Assembly: GCA_015058015.1 (NCBI GenBank)
Contig: SVDM01000002.1
Location: 31,827-95,826, forward strand
Source of the DNA: Lachnospiraceae bacterium
GTDB taxonomy: Bacteria > Bacillota > Clostridia > Lachnospirales > Lachnospiraceae
Direction of reading: 5' to 3'
Length of the DNA: 64,000 nucleotides
Shown: positions 32,520 through 41,167 of the stretch, piece by piece
Layout: each line of letters begins with the position of its first letter
How positions within the stretch are numbered: the stretch's first letter is position 1
Position numbers and translations under genes: made by a program
Notes under the pieces: generated by a model
The model's input: the letters and a program-made list of their open reading frames with translations, nothing else
The model's database searches: none
Told to the model about the DNA's origin: nothing

Positions 32520-33668
32520 TTAATACAGCTGTACTTTAAACAGCGCAACCAGAAGAACATACTTCATCTGGTCTATAAGTTCCTCCACTGATTCAAGTCT
32601 CGAATCCGGACGATACAGTAATGCAATATCTATAAGGCCTAAGTCTTCCCAAAAATGCTTGGAAATATGTCCCGTCTCGCGATATGCCTCCGCCCACTCT
32701 ATCATCCCCGTCTCTAACTGATCTAAAATCATCAAATACTGGGAACACCATATTACTGCCGTGGAGTTATCATCATATTCATCAAAGATTTTCTCAAATG
32801 TGGGAAGAGAAATCTTGGAAGTATCAATGTTGTGACTTATAAATAAATCCTTGTTGTTCTCGTAATAATCCCAAAGAGTTCCTGTGGTAAGGCCATATCT
32901 TTTTATTCGTGCCCTTATCTTGTGGCTTCTGGCCGCACACACTCCCGATTGGTTATATAAAGCTTTTCTTACCGCCTTCTTAGTTACCCGACCAATCAGC
33001 TCACCCAGCTTACTGTGCTCTCCCACATCCGTAAGTTTAACTGTTGACTCAGGATTGGCGACAACTATGATTCCGTCAGTACCTGACCCTGTAGCAAAAC
33101 CGTGAGAATACAGGCTTCCAAGAAGAAGTTCTTCACAGGTAACGGCCTTTGCTATGCTGCTTAAGGTGATACATTTTGTAAGGGCGCCTGCAGGCAAATC
33201 ACAGCTTAAATGCAGCAGAATATTAATGGTACCCGGTTCTATGGGTACAAACTTGCCGGTTTCCTCGTAGAAGGATGCCGGATCTCCTATTCTTGTAGCA
33301 TTGGAATCTATTCCTGCTGTTACTATAGCCATTACGGTAATATCCTTAAAAGTTTCTTCCTCAATTGCCGCCTTCTCCATCCAGGCCGCAGTTGTAAGAC
33401 CGGAAACCTCTGTGGGATTAAGGCCTATAGCCTCTGCATTGGCAGCTATCTCCTTCTCGTAAGACTCCTGCTTAATACGGCATGCCATTTCCTCTGCAAG
33501 GCAGTTAAAGTTAAATACAGCCTTCAAGTCCTCCCTGTAACCTCCGTTTAGAAGGGAGGTGCTCACAACCTTTCTGGGACCTGAAAAATCAATTATTATT
33601 CCATTGTAGTATCTGCGGGCTCTATCTCCGTCAGACATGGTAATGAGTATCTCGCCCTTTTCACTCAT
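32520..33668 (-). CDS. cbiZ: Adenosylcobinamide amidohydrolase CbiZ with C-terminal extension
   Basis: 382 residues. The first 235 match CbiZ: the GLTTAAWM motif near 88-96, TAGIDSNATRIGDPA near 115-130, GTINILLHLS near 144-153, and GFATGSGTDGIIVVAN near 190-205. CbiZ removes the nucleotide loop or aminopropanol from cobinamides so that foreign corrinoids can be salvaged. Residues 240-382 are an extra, mostly helical region with no motif I recognise; stand-alone CbiZ is about 220-240 residues. It opens the transcript with glf, GT2 and CNNM behind the promoter at 33724-33752; these partners have no evident corrinoid role. Confidence 0.85.
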   Translation of the reverse strand: MSEKGEILITMSDGDRARRYYNGIIIDFSGPRKVVSTSLLNGGYREDLKAVFNFNCLAEEMACRIKQESYEKEIAANAEAIGLNPTEVSGLTTAAWMEKAAIEEETFKDITVMAIVTAGIDSNATRIGDPASFYEETGKFVPIEPGTINILLHLSCDLPAGALTKCITLSSIAKAVTCEELLLGSLYSHGFATGSGTDGIIVVANPESTVKLTDVGEHSKLGELIGRVTKKAVRKALYNQSGVCAARSHKIRARIKRYGLTTGTLWDYYENNKDLFISHNIDTSKISLPTFEKIFDEYDDNSTAVIWCSQYLMILDQLETGMIEWAEAYRETGHISKHFWEDLGLIDIALLYRPDSRLESVEELIDQMKYVLLVALFKVQLY

Positions 33669-33723
33669 AAACCTTACCTCTGTTTGTTTTTGTTGTAAAA
33701 ATAATCATGAAACAACAAATAGA

Positions 33724-33752
33724 ATTATACAACATATACGCCTATATAGCAA
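33724..33752 (-). promoter_or_regulatory. Predicted promoter of cbiZ-glf-GT2-CNNM
   Basis: Minus strand: TTGCTA at 33752-33747, 17-base spacer, perfect TATAAT at 33729-33724. No cobalamin riboswitch is seen in the 55 bases to the start. Confidence 0.7.
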
Positions 33753-33775
33753 ATATTCAGGCTGATTCGGGGCAC

Positions 33776-33808
33776 TAAAAAAGGCGTAACCTCTCATGAG
33801 GTTACGCC
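33776..33808 (-). terminator. Intrinsic terminator after hppA
   Basis: Minus strand: GGCGTAACCTC (33808-33798) pairs perfectly with GAGGTTACGCC (33793-33783), ATGA loop, then TTTTTT. Confidence 0.93.
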
Positions 33809-33824
33809 CTGAAATATCTATAAA

Positions 33825-35831
33825 TTAGATAAGTCCACCGATCTGAACAAATAATGGTGCAAATACAAGTGCAACTATAGTCATAAGCTTAATAAGAATG
33901 TTGATTGATGGTCCTGATGTATCCTTGAACGGGTCACCAACTGTATCACCAACAACGGCTGCCTTATGAGCATCACTACCCTTACCGCCGTGAGTTCCAC
34001 TCTCGATATACTTCTTAGCATTATCCCAAGCACCACCTGCATTGGACATGAAGATTGCCATAAGAACACCTGATACAAGTGCACCGGCAACAAGTCCGCC
34101 AAGAGCCTCGGTTCCGAGAATGATACCAACAAGGATAGGAGCAACTACTGCCATGATTCCGGGAACAAGCATCTCCTTAAGAGAAGCTGTTGTAGAGATA
34201 CCTACGCATCTCTTGTAATCAGGCTTAGATGTTCCTTCAAGGATTCCCTTATCCTCTCTGAACTGACGTCTAACTTCCTCAATCATCTGGTAAGCAGCCT
34301 TTGATACAGCTTCCATTGTGATAGCTGAGAAGATAAATGTAAGCATACCACCGATGAACATACCTACGATTACCTTAGGCTCAAGGATTGAGATAGATTT
34401 AAGACCTACAGCCTGAGCATAGGATACGAATAATGAAAGTGCTGTAAGTGCAGCAGATCCGATAGCGAATCCTTTACCCATAGCTGCTGTTGTATTACCA
34501 ACTGAATCAAGTTTATCTGTAATATCACGAACTGACTCGTCAAGCTCTGCCATCTCTGCGATACCACCTGCATTATCAGCGATGGGACCATAGCAGTCTA
34601 CAGCAACTGTGATACCTGTTGTTGAAAGCATACCAACAGCTGCAAGAGCGATTCCGTAAAGTCCTGCTACGTTGAATGCAACGATAACAGCAACACAGAT
34701 AAGAAGAATCGGCCAACCTGTTGACTTCATACCAACAGCAAGACCCTGAATGATTGTTGTAGCTGAACCTGTCTCAGACTGATCAGCAATCTTCTTAACT
34801 GATTTATATGAATCTGATGTATAAACCTCTGTAATAATACCGATAGCAACACCAACTACAAGACCTGCAACAACTGCAATAGCAGCCTTCATGTCATTGA
34901 AGCATACCTGGCTTAATACGAATGCAGCGATTACAACAAGAACGCTGGCACAGTATGTACCTGTATTAAGTGCCTTCTGTGGGTTACCGCCCTCTTTACC
35001 ACGAACAAAGAATGTTCCGATAATAGCTGCAAGAGTTCCGCAAGCAGCAAGTAAAAGCGGGAATAATACAGCTGCACCTTCAAACTGTGCGTTAGCTGCA
35101 ATACCTGTTCCTGCAACAGCAAGTGTAACTGCTGATACAAGTGAACCTACATATGACTCAAAGAGGTCAGCTCCCATACCTGCAACGTCACCTACGTTAT
35201 CACCTACGTTATCTGCGATAACAGCCGGGTTACGTGGGTCGTCTTCCGGGATACCTGCCTCAACCTTACCAACAAGGTCAGCTCCTACGTCAGCAGCCTT
35301 TGTATAGATACCGCCACCAACACGGGCAAACAAAGCGATAGTTGATGCACCAAGTGAAAATCCGAATAAAATGTCAGGGTTACCTGTAATAATATAGATA
35401 ACACCTACGCCCAAGATACCAAGACCTGCAACGCACATACCCATTACAGCTCCACCTGAGAAAGCGATTGATAAAGCTTTGTTCATTCCGCCTTCCTTAG
35501 CAGCATTGGCTGTTCTAACGTTTGCCTTGGTTGCTACTGTCATACCGATGTATCCTGCAATAGTCGAGAATAAACCACCGCAAAGGAAGCATACGGCTGT
35601 AATCCAGTTACCGAGTCCGAATCCAATTGCTAAAAATACGATAATTGCGAAGATAACAAGCATCTTGTACTCTGAAACAAGGAATGCCTTCGCACCACTG
35701 CTGATTGCATCTGCAATCTCTTTCATCCTATCAGTTCCGGGAGCCATCTTGTTAACTCTTGCAATAAGAATCATTGCGAATAACAATGCAACAACGCCCA
35801 TGGCCGGAACCAAGTAAATCAATTTGTCCAT
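33825..35831 (-). CDS. hppA: Membrane-bound pyrophosphatase, K+-dependent type ion pump
   Basis: 668 residues from the ATG at 35831; the frame stays open for 20 codons upstream, but those encode no family sequence. About sixteen membrane helices. Catalytic motifs are [35 protein letters not shown] near 190-225 and [15 protein letters not shown] near 625-640. The sequence [10 protein letters not shown] has Ala where K+-independent enzymes have Lys, so K+ dependence is predicted. It couples pyrophosphate hydrolysis to export of H+ or Na+; which ion is not decided here. It is transcribed alone, with a TATAAT near 35890 and a strong terminator. Confidence 0.95.
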   Translation of the reverse strand: MDKLIYLVPAMGVVALLFAMILIARVNKMAPGTDRMKEIADAISSGAKAFLVSEYKMLVIFAIIVFLAIGFGLGNWITAVCFLCGGLFSTIAGYIGMTVATKANVRTANAAKEGGMNKALSIAFSGGAVMGMCVAGLGILGVGVIYIITGNPDILFGFSLGASTIALFARVGGGIYTKAADVGADLVGKVEAGIPEDDPRNPAVIADNVGDNVGDVAGMGADLFESYVGSLVSAVTLAVAGTGIAANAQFEGAAVLFPLLLAACGTLAAIIGTFFVRGKEGGNPQKALNTGTYCASVLVVIAAFVLSQVCFNDMKAAIAVVAGLVVGVAIGIITEVYTSDSYKSVKKIADQSETGSATTIIQGLAVGMKSTGWPILLICVAVIVAFNVAGLYGIALAAVGMLSTTGITVAVDCYGPIADNAGGIAEMAELDESVRDITDKLDSVGNTTAAMGKGFAIGSAALTALSLFVSYAQAVGLKSISILEPKVIVGMFIGGMLTFIFSAITMEAVSKAAYQMIEEVRRQFREDKGILEGTSKPDYKRCVGISTTASLKEMLVPGIMAVVAPILVGIILGTEALGGLVAGALVSGVLMAIFMSNAGGAWDNAKKYIESGTHGGKGSDAHKAAVVGDTVGDPFKDTSGPSINILIKLMTIVALVFAPLFVQIGGLI

Positions 35832-35907
35832 TTCTCTGAACTTTCCTCCCTTCGATTTACAAACAAAAAACGTGGTTAGACACGTATACATTATAATAGC
35901 ACAATCA

Positions 35908-35944
35908 AAGGGCGGTGTAAATATCCATTTTTAACACCGCCCTT
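35908..35944 (-). terminator. Terminator-like hairpin after ilvE
   Basis: Minus strand: AAGGGCGGTGT (35944-35934) pairs with ACACCGCCCTT (35918-35908) over a 15-base loop; only a short T-run (CCCTTTGATTG) follows. It also overlaps the hppA promoter region. Confidence 0.7.
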
Positions 35945-35976
35945 ATTACCATGGTTTAAAGCCTCGTACTTTCGAA

Positions 35977-37047
35977 CTATTTTACTTCTACAGACCAGCC
36001 CTTCGGACCCTCAATCTTACCAAGCTGAATACCTGTTACTGTATCATAAAGCTTCTGGCTTACAGGTCCGATGCCTCCGTCTCCGATTTGGATTACTTCA
36101 TCCATCCAACGAAGGTGTCCTACAGGAGAAATAACTGCCGCTGTTCCGCTGCCCCAGCACTCCTCAAGTCTTCCCTCTCTTGCTGCTGTAAAGAGCTCCG
36201 ATGCTGAAATTCTTCTTTCTTCAACAGTCATTCCCCACTCCTTGCAAAGCTCGATGCAGGAGTTTCTTGTAACACCGGGAAGAATACTTCCGTTAAGCAT
36301 AGGAGTAATAACCTTACCGTCAATCTTAAAGAAGATATTCATTGCTCCTACTTCTTCAATATATTTACGCTCTACGCCGTCAAGCCAGAGAACCTGTGAG
36401 TATCCTTCATCATGAGCCTTCATCTGTGCCGCCAAGGATGCAACATAGTTACCGCCTGTCTTGGCTTCGCCAATTCCGCCCCTTACTGCTCTTACATAAT
36501 CATCTTCAATCCAAATCTTAACGGGGTTAAGTCCCTCCGGATAATAAGCACCAACCGGTGAACAGATAATCATGAAAAGATATGTATCAGAAGGTCTAAC
36601 TCCCAGGAACTCATCTGTCGCAATAACAAAAGGTCTTATGTAAAGTGAAGTTCCGGGCTTGGTGGGAATCCAGGCCTCATCAATCTTGACAAGCTTCTTG
36701 ATTGCCTCAAGGAAGATGTCCTCCGGAATCTCGGGAATACAAAGTCTTCTGTTTGAATTGTTGGCTCTTTCTATATTCTTGTCAGGTCTGAAAAGAAGAA
36801 TTCTTCCGTCATCTGCCTTATATGCTTTTAAACCCTCGAACATCTCCTGTCCGTAGTGAAATACCATAGCTGACGGTTCCAATGCAATCTTTTGATACTC
36901 TACGATTCTCGGATCAAACCAGCCCTTGCCGGTTTCATAATTCATAATAAACATATGGTCCGTAAAAATGGTACCGAAGGTTAAGGGGTTATCTGCCCCG
37001 GGTAATGGTTTCGGGTTCTTAGTTTTCTCTACTCTGATTTCTAACAT
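35977..37047 (-). CDS. ilvE: Branched-chain amino acid aminotransferase
   Basis: 356 residues of class IV PLP aminotransferase. FHYGQEMFEGLKAY near 62-76 and the PLP-lysine region GGIGEAKTGGNYVASLAAQ near 192-210 are visible, as is LPGVTRNS near 252. Its length and the GQ-EMFEGLKAY form match the long BCAT type. It performs the last step of Val, Leu and Ile synthesis. It lies 50 bases after the acetolactate synthase small subunit, so ilvB-ilvN-ilvE form one operon. Confidence 0.95.
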   Translation of the reverse strand: MLEIRVEKTKNPKPLPGADNPLTFGTIFTDHMFIMNYETGKGWFDPRIVEYQKIALEPSAMVFHYGQEMFEGLKAYKADDGRILLFRPDKNIERANNSNRRLCIPEIPEDIFLEAIKKLVKIDEAWIPTKPGTSLYIRPFVIATDEFLGVRPSDTYLFMIICSPVGAYYPEGLNPVKIWIEDDYVRAVRGGIGEAKTGGNYVASLAAQMKAHDEGYSQVLWLDGVERKYIEEVGAMNIFFKIDGKVITPMLNGSILPGVTRNSCIELCKEWGMTVEERRISASELFTAAREGRLEECWGSGTAAVISPVGHLRWMDEVIQIGDGGIGPVSQKLYDTVTGIQLGKIEGPKGWSVEVK

Positions 37048-37097
37048 TTTAAAACCTCCTAATTACGTGATAACTTGTCTTCGATAAGTCACCACAT

Positions 37098-37607
37098 TTA
37101 ATATCTATCCGTTACGCTGACGGATTCAATGGCTACATTACCGCCACGAACGATTTCGATGGTGGAAAACTTCGCCTTTAAAAGCTTAATCATCTCGTTA
37201 TTCTTTGTCTCTGTTTGCACACACTCAATGGTCGCCGTCTTGGTTCCCATATCCACAACCTTCACGCCGAAGACCTGGGCTATCTGGAAGAGTTCAGTCA
37301 TCTTCTCGGCATTGATATTGTTAATCTTGGCAAACATAATCTCTTTCATATGGGCTGGTACATTCTCAAGGTCCATAACCTTAATTACCTCAACCATACG
37401 GTTTAACTGCTTCTTTATCTGTTCGTATGTCACATCATCACTGACGACACCTATGGTCATTCGGGAAACTGTCTCATCCTCGGTAGTTCCCACGGTAAGG
37501 CTCTCTAAGTTGTACATCTTGGCTGAAAAAAGCCCTGATATCTTGGATAAAACGCCCACCTGGTTCTCAACGTATAGTGACATCCATCTTTTTTTCATCT
37601 CACCCAT
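37098..37607 (-). CDS. ilvN: Acetolactate synthase small (regulatory) subunit
   Basis: 169 residues with an N-terminal ACT domain (about 8-80; SLYVENQVGVLSKISGLFSAKMYNLESL) and the C-terminal ALS small-subunit domain (85-160). It binds valine for feedback control of the large subunit. It follows ilvB by 34 bases; the standard IlvH/IlvN length supports an intact gene. Confidence 0.94.
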   Translation of the reverse strand: MGEMKKRWMSLYVENQVGVLSKISGLFSAKMYNLESLTVGTTEDETVSRMTIGVVSDDVTYEQIKKQLNRMVEVIKVMDLENVPAHMKEIMFAKINNINAEKMTELFQIAQVFGVKVVDMGTKTATIECVQTETKNNEMIKLLKAKFSTIEIVRGGNVAIESVSVTDRY

Positions 37608-37641
37608 GGCAAATCCCCCTGTTCTTCAAATAATCTTCCTG

Positions 37642-39381
37642 CTAGTTGCCCTTAGGGCTGAATATCATGTTGCTGATGGGGTTACCACCTTTAACCATGG
37701 GAAGAACAATCTCATCTGTGTCAATAATGAATTCTATAAGGGTCGGGCCTTTCCTGTTGGCTGCGGCTTCCTTTAGAGCGGATTCAATATCCTTCGGATC
37801 CGTAACCCTAAGGCCTAAGGCACCGTAGCTTTCGGCCAGTCTTACAAAGTCAGGCGAATACTCGGGGCAATCCTTACCCGGTCCCTTACACTGGTCAGGA
37901 CAGACACCCTTTCTTCTTCTAAGACAAGTTCCTACATATCTCTTGCCGTAAAAAAGTTGCTGCATCTGACGAACCATTCCAAGATAACTGTTATTGAAGA
38001 TACAGAATATAACAGGAAGCCCGTGACATACCGCAGTGGACATCTCCTGGATATTCATCTGAGCACCACCGTCTCCGGATACACAAATAACCGTTGCCTC
38101 AGGGTTACCGAACTGAGCGCCTATGGCTGCGGGAAGTCCGAATCCCATAACCCCCAGGCCACCTGAAGTTAACATCTGTCTATCCGAATTAATCTCAAGA
38201 TACTGGGTACACCACATCTGATGCTGTCCTACGTCGGTAACGGCAATATACTTCGGGAATAGCTCATTAATCTTTTCCAATATAAGCTGGGGGCATACAC
38301 CCTTGTCCTTTCTCATCTCAAGAGGACGTTCCTCTTTCCAGCTATAGATTGTATTCATCCATTCTCCCGTATCCATGGGAATAGCCCACTCCAAAAGCTT
38401 CTCAATGGCCAGTCCCGCATCAGCTACGATGGGAATATCAACACAGACATTTCTGGAAATAGCTGATGTATCAATATCAATGTGAACTATCTTGGCCCCC
38501 GGAGCAAACTCATTCAAGTCACCGGTAATTCTGTCATTAAATCTGGTTCCTATGGAGAATAAAACGTCACAACCCATAAGGGCCATGTTGGAGGCATAGG
38601 CTCCGTGCATTCCTGCATTACCAACGAAATACGGATGGTTGGAAGGAATGGCTCCCCGTCCCATAATAGTGGTAATAACGGGAATCTTCATGGTCTCAAC
38701 AAGCTTAAGGAAGCTGTTGTTGGCCTGCGAAATATTAAGTCCGCCTCCCACCAGGAATAAAGGTCTCTTGGCACTCTTTAGAAGCTTAAAGCCTCGTTTT
38801 AACTGACCAACATGTACGTCTGTAGGCGGCTTGTATCCTCTGATACTTACCTTCTCAGGATACTCTTTGGGGCCCAACGCCACCTGAACATCCTTTGGCA
38901 AATCTATAATTACGGGACCCGGCTTTCCTGTTCTTGCGATATAGAAAGCCTCTTTGATTATTCGTCCCAAATCTTCTCTGTTACGAACCGTAACACCATA
39001 CTTACAAATGTTACGGGTAATTCCTATAATATCCACTTCCTGAAAAGCGTCATTACCGATTAGCCCTGTGGGAACCTGGCCGGTAAAGCACACCAATGGA
39101 ACCGAATCATAATTGGCATTGGCAAGGCCGGTTACTATATTGGTAGCACCCGGGCCGCTGGTTACAAGGCAGACACCGACTCGTCCCGTAGACCTGGCGT
39201 AACCGTCGGCCGCGTGAATAAGTCCCTGCTCGTGTCTCGGTAGAATCAGCTCGATGTCATCCTGTTTTCCGATTTCATCGAACAAATCAGCCACTACCGC
39301 ACCGGGATATGCAAAAATCTTGTCTACTCCTTCTTCCTTCAAAGCATTTACGAAAAGCTTTGCTCCGGAAATCTGTTGCAT
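37642..39381 (-). CDS. ilvB: Acetolactate synthase large subunit with a four-cysteine insertion
   Basis: 579 residues with the three TPP-enzyme domains: the N-terminal Pyr domain (ILPRHEQGLIHAADGYARSTGR near 47-68, catalytic Glu), the central domain, and the C-terminal PP domain with GDGGAQMNIQEM near 434-445. The C-terminal domain carries a cysteine-rich insertion, Cys486, 494, 498 and 505, just before YSPDFVRLAESYG. Classic IlvB has no such cysteines there. It makes acetolactate or acetohydroxybutyrate. ATG 39381 follows AAAGGAGG. Promoter at 39421-39448; no T-box or leader is seen. Confidence 0.95.
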   Translation of the reverse strand: MQQISGAKLFVNALKEEGVDKIFAYPGAVVADLFDEIGKQDDIELILPRHEQGLIHAADGYARSTGRVGVCLVTSGPGATNIVTGLANANYDSVPLVCFTGQVPTGLIGNDAFQEVDIIGITRNICKYGVTVRNREDLGRIIKEAFYIARTGKPGPVIIDLPKDVQVALGPKEYPEKVSIRGYKPPTDVHVGQLKRGFKLLKSAKRPLFLVGGGLNISQANNSFLKLVETMKIPVITTIMGRGAIPSNHPYFVGNAGMHGAYASNMALMGCDVLFSIGTRFNDRITGDLNEFAPGAKIVHIDIDTSAISRNVCVDIPIVADAGLAIEKLLEWAIPMDTGEWMNTIYSWKEERPLEMRKDKGVCPQLILEKINELFPKYIAVTDVGQHQMWCTQYLEINSDRQMLTSGGLGVMGFGLPAAIGAQFGNPEATVICVSGDGGAQMNIQEMSTAVCHGLPVIFCIFNNSYLGMVRQMQQLFYGKRYVGTCLRRRKGVCPDQCKGPGKDCPEYSPDFVRLAESYGALGLRVTDPKDIESALKEAAANRKGPTLIEFIIDTDEIVLPMVKGGNPISNMIFSPKGN

Positions 39382-39420
39382 ACCGTATCCTCCTTTGCCT
39401 CTTAAAATATATATTTCTGA

Positions 39421-39448
39421 ATTATAGCATTATGAAACTCTTTGACAA
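39421..39448 (-). promoter_or_regulatory. Predicted promoter of ilvB-ilvN-ilvE
   Basis: Minus strand: TTGTCA at 39448-39443, 16-base spacer ending in TGC, perfect TATAAT at 39426-39421 (extended -10). The leader is only about 35 nt, too short for an attenuator. Confidence 0.75.
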
Positions 39449-39498
39449 GAGCCATTTTTCACATTTTTATAAATTTTCTGCGAAATGCTTGATGTTTT

Positions 39499-39990
39499 TT
39501 AACATTTCCTACGGTATTCCTCAAAGCGATATTCTATGTTAAAGTAGGTCTGCTCCTCGCTTTCATAGACTTTTTCCCACTCATCATTCTCATCCAGATT
39601 AGGGAAAAATGCATCCGCCGAATACTCATAATCAATCTTGGTTATAATAGCCGTGTCACAAAGCTTTAGCATCTGTTCATAGACACTGGCTCCCCCCACC
39701 ACATATATATCCTTACCTTCGTACTCTTTTGCCATCTCCTGTACTTCTTCAAGTGAATAGGCAATACGGACACCTTTAAGGTTGTATCGTGGATCCTTTG
39801 TAAGGATAATATTAACTCTATCCGGCAGGGCCTGTCCTCCCGGGAAAGTCTCCACCGTCTTTCTTCCCGCAACAATCACATTGCCGGTAGTATATTCTTT
39901 AAACCGTTTCATATCAGAGGGAATGCTGACTAACAGTCTTCCGTCTTTTCCTATAGCCCAGTTTTTATCACATGCTGCAATTAATTTCAT
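39499..39990 (-). CDS. folA: Dihydrofolate reductase
   Basis: 163 residues, normal length: Met-Lys-Leu-Ile-Ala-Ala-Cys-Asp-Lys-Asn-Trp-Ala-Ile-Gly at the start, the substrate Asp in IPSDMKRFKEYT near 25-36, the NADPH-binding VIVAGRKTVETFPGGQALP near 38-56 and VVGGASVYEQM near 98-108. It reduces dihydrofolate to tetrahydrofolate. It lies 10 bases after a P1-type peptidase gene, an unusual partner. thyA is not in the window. Confidence 0.95.
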   Translation of the reverse strand: MKLIAACDKNWAIGKDGRLLVSIPSDMKRFKEYTTGNVIVAGRKTVETFPGGQALPDRVNIILTKDPRYNLKGVRIAYSLEEVQEMAKEYEGKDIYVVGGASVYEQMLKLCDTAIITKIDYEYSADAFFPNLDENDEWEKVYESEEQTYFNIEYRFEEYRRKC

Positions 39991-40000
39991 ATTTCCATCC

Positions 40001-41005
40001 CTAATCCTGTTTCACAATATCTTTTGAAGCGGGGAATCCGCCGGCTGCAGTGGCACATTTTACGGCACGGCTCACGGCCTTTGCCATAACCTCTGCGGCA
40101 ATGGTTCCCACCACATCCACGTCTGTTACTACATTTCCACAGCTTGCTGCGTATATACTGTCGCCGTCAGCGGTGGTATGTACAGGACGTATGGTTCTTG
40201 CAAAACCGTTGTGGGCCATGGCTGCGACCTTACCCATCATGGATTTGTCAAGCTTACCATTGGTTACAATGGCTCCGATGGTGGTGTTGGTATGCTCTGT
40301 AAAGACGTTATACAAACCGTTTGGCATACCAAGGAAACACTCTGCGGTATCTCCGAAGGATTTCTTATCTTCGGATAAGAGACCGGCAATCTTTTCTCCC
40401 GTGTCGGCATCGTATATGTCTCCGAGAGCGTTAACGGATACAACGGCTCCCACTTTAAGATCTCCTATCTGCACCGCATATACTCCAAGGCCGGATTTCA
40501 TGGCCAGTTCGGCCCCTTTAAACTTACCTACCGTAGCTCCGCATCCTCCTCCTATACAGCCGGAGTCGCTTCTTCTGTTCTCTGCGTCAGCACAGGCCTC
40601 ATATCCCATCTTCTCTCCGGGACGGACCTTACCGTCACCTATGCCTAAATCAAAGATACATGAGCCTACAACAAGAGGCACTATTCCAAATCCCACATCA
40701 AATCCGATTCCATGTTCCTCAAGGTACTTCATAATACCCCCGGCACAATCAAGGCCGTAAGCACTTCCGCCTGATAAGAAGATGCAGTTAACACCCGTTG
40801 CTACAGCTCTCGGATCAAGAAGTGTGGTCTCCCTCGAAGCAGGTCCGCCACCTCTTACGTCTACTCCCGTGGGAGCAAAATCATCAAAAATAAGAACCGT
40901 ACAACCCGTAAGGGCTTCTTCATCCTGAGCATGACCTATTCTTACCCCTTCAATCTCAGATATCTTTATTTCTTTTACTTTATTACTATTCAAAATTGAC
41001 CTCAT
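40001..41005 (-). CDS. P1/DmpA-family N-terminal nucleophile peptidase
   Basis: 334 residues of the DmpA/aminopeptidase P1 fold: GVRIGHAQDEEALTGCTV near 20-37, RGGGPASRETTLLDP near 51-65, FLSGGSAYGLDCAGG near 76-90 and GGGCGATVGKF near 152-162. The proposed self-cleavage nucleophile lies in NTTIGAIVTNGKL near 249-261. Members cleave themselves and then act on N-terminal D- or beta-amino acids; some are cyclic-amide hydrolases. The real substrate is unknown. It shares a promoter (41044-41072) with folA, 10 bases downstream. Confidence 0.85.
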   Translation of the reverse strand: MRSILNSNKVKEIKISEIEGVRIGHAQDEEALTGCTVLIFDDFAPTGVDVRGGGPASRETTLLDPRAVATGVNCIFLSGGSAYGLDCAGGIMKYLEEHGIGFDVGFGIVPLVVGSCIFDLGIGDGKVRPGEKMGYEACADAENRRSDSGCIGGGCGATVGKFKGAELAMKSGLGVYAVQIGDLKVGAVVSVNALGDIYDADTGEKIAGLLSEDKKSFGDTAECFLGMPNGLYNVFTEHTNTTIGAIVTNGKLDKSMMGKVAAMAHNGFARTIRPVHTTADGDSIYAASCGNVVTDVDVVGTIAAEVMAKAVSRAVKCATAAGGFPASKDIVKQD

Positions 41006-41043
41006 AACAAGCCTCCTTAAAATCCCTCTTACACTTACCTACA

Positions 41044-41072
41044 ATTATTGCACATATACCTTTACTCTACAA
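41044..41072 (-). promoter_or_regulatory. Predicted promoter of the P1 peptidase-folA operon
   Basis: Minus strand: TTGTAG at 41072-41067, 17-base spacer, AATAAT at 41049-41044. AAGGAGG precedes the ATG at 41005. Confidence 0.5.
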
Positions 41073-41101
41073 CGTCTTGATTAAATTTTGGTCAAATACA
41101 A

Positions 41102-41133
41102 GAAAGGTGAGAACCCGTAGGTTCCCACCTTTC
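41102..41133 (-). terminator. Terminator-like hairpin after the MMPL/lipoprotein operon
   Basis: Minus strand: GAAAGGTGGGAACC (41133-41120) pairs with GGTTCTCACCTTTC (41115-41102), with one G-U pair that is a mismatch on the plus strand. The following T-run (TTGTATTTG) is poor. Confidence 0.75.
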
Positions 41134-41167
41134 AATATAATAGGAATACAAATGTTGGATGAATCTC

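Noticed and set aside
33669..33775. Cobalamin riboswitch before cbiZ
   Set aside because: No B12-box-like sequence, and the leader is about 50 nt, too short for the aptamer.
39382..39498. T-box or leader-peptide attenuator before ilvB
   Set aside because: The predicted transcript has only about 35 nt before the ATG; no T-box sequence (TGGNACCGCG-like) or terminator is present.
40050..40760. 236-codon plus-strand frame
   Set aside because: Antisense to the P1-family peptidase; Pro/Ser/Thr-rich composition is a codon shadow.
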